Part shown: positions 4,944-5,136 of the stretch, piece by piece
How positions within the stretch are numbered: the stretch's first letter is position 1
How the letters are laid out: the number at the start of each line of letters is the position of its first letter
Origin: Bacillota bacterium
GTDB taxonomy: Bacteria; Bacillota; Clostridia; Acetivibrionales; DSM-1351
Direction of reading: 5' to 3'
Assembly (NCBI GenBank): GCA_023436485.1
Contig: JAEZIU010000179.1
Span: 1-5,136 of the forward strand
Length of the DNA stretch: 5,136 nucleotides
Translations under genes and position numbers: made by a program
Notes under the pieces: generated by a model
Databases searched by the model: none
Told to the model about the DNA's origin: nothing
Seen by the model: only the letters and a program-made list of their open reading frames with translations

Positions 4944-4974
4944 GTAACATTATGTATAGTGTCTACATAATATG
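4944..4974 (+). promoter_or_regulatory. Candidate sigma-K/sigma-E promoter of paralogue 3
   Basis: GTAAC (4944-4948), 17 nt, then CATAATATG (4966-4974). The upstream AAAGTAACA is the same as in the paralogue 1 promoter. An inverted repeat, ATTATGTA (4949-4956) and TACATAAT (4964-4971), overlaps the -10 and may be a regulator site. Confidence 0.6.
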
Positions 4975-5023
4975 AACTAGAGTGATTACTCGATAAATGT
5001 ATATTTTGGAAGGAGTTATTCAA

Positions 5024-5136
5024 ATGGGAGAAGGATGTGGATTTGCTGGAGCATCACCAGTAGGTAATTGGGACGCACTGCTTGCAAGTTATATAGGCCA
5101 GACCGTAACTATTTTTACAAGCAGCGGTGGTCAATC
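5024..5136 (+). CDS. Split-barrel protein, paralogue 3 (5' part only)
   Basis: Only the first 37 codons are inside the window. The head MGEGCGFAGASPV is short and Cys/Gly-containing like paralogue 1, followed by the family core NWDALLASYIGQTVTIFT and SSGGQ. ATG 5024 lies 8 nt after GGAAGGAG (5008-5015). The stretch 5090-5127 matches paralogue 2 (4461-4498) at 37 of 38 bases, while the head resembles paralogue 1, so it may be a recent or recombined copy. The rest of the gene lies beyond the window end. Confidence 0.85.
   Translation, partial: MGEGCGFAGASPVGNWDALLASYIGQTVTIFTSSGGQ

Overview
The window reads as chromosomal DNA of a low-GC, Gram-positive, spore-forming Clostridia-type bacterium. 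The evidence is strong AGGAGG-type ribosome binding sites, AT-rich codon use, CCA-encoding tRNA genes, rho-independent terminators after most transcription units, and candidate mother-cell sporulation promoters. A Ruminiclostridium-like source is a guess only. All genes are on the + strand.

Positions 1-300 are the end of a tRNA cluster: the last bases of a probable tRNA, then tRNA-Gly(GCC), tRNA-Cys(GCA) and a terminator. Each tRNA spacer holds a perfect hairpin. Positions 300-2450 hold regulatory genes. The first is an AraC-type activator with a GyrI-like effector-binding domain and a strong internal ribosome binding site that could produce that domain alone. It is followed by a PadR repressor overlapping a DUF2812 membrane protein gene. 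The PadR promoter is a perfect sigma-A consensus embedded in four 15-bp tandem repeats that look like the operator. A lone hemerythrin-like (HHE) gene follows at 2534-2947.

Positions 2950-5136 are the most unusual part. They encode an unrecognised 123-aa protein, three tandem paralogues of a Cys/Gly/Tyr-containing protein (the third cut by the window end), and a 92-aa protein that is 55% Gly plus Tyr. Four intergenic regions here carry the same promoter-like pattern: GTAAC (one GTCAC), exactly 17 nt, then CATAnnnTA/G. This resembles the sigma-K (or related sigma-E) mother-cell consensus. The paralogues look like a small beta-barrel domain split by a variable Gly/Tyr-rich insertion. My inference is that this is a co-regulated spore-surface (coat or exosporium) gene cluster, built by tandem duplication, whose structural proteins may be cross-linked through Tyr and Cys. 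I do not recognise the family by name, so the function rests on promoters, composition and arrangement.
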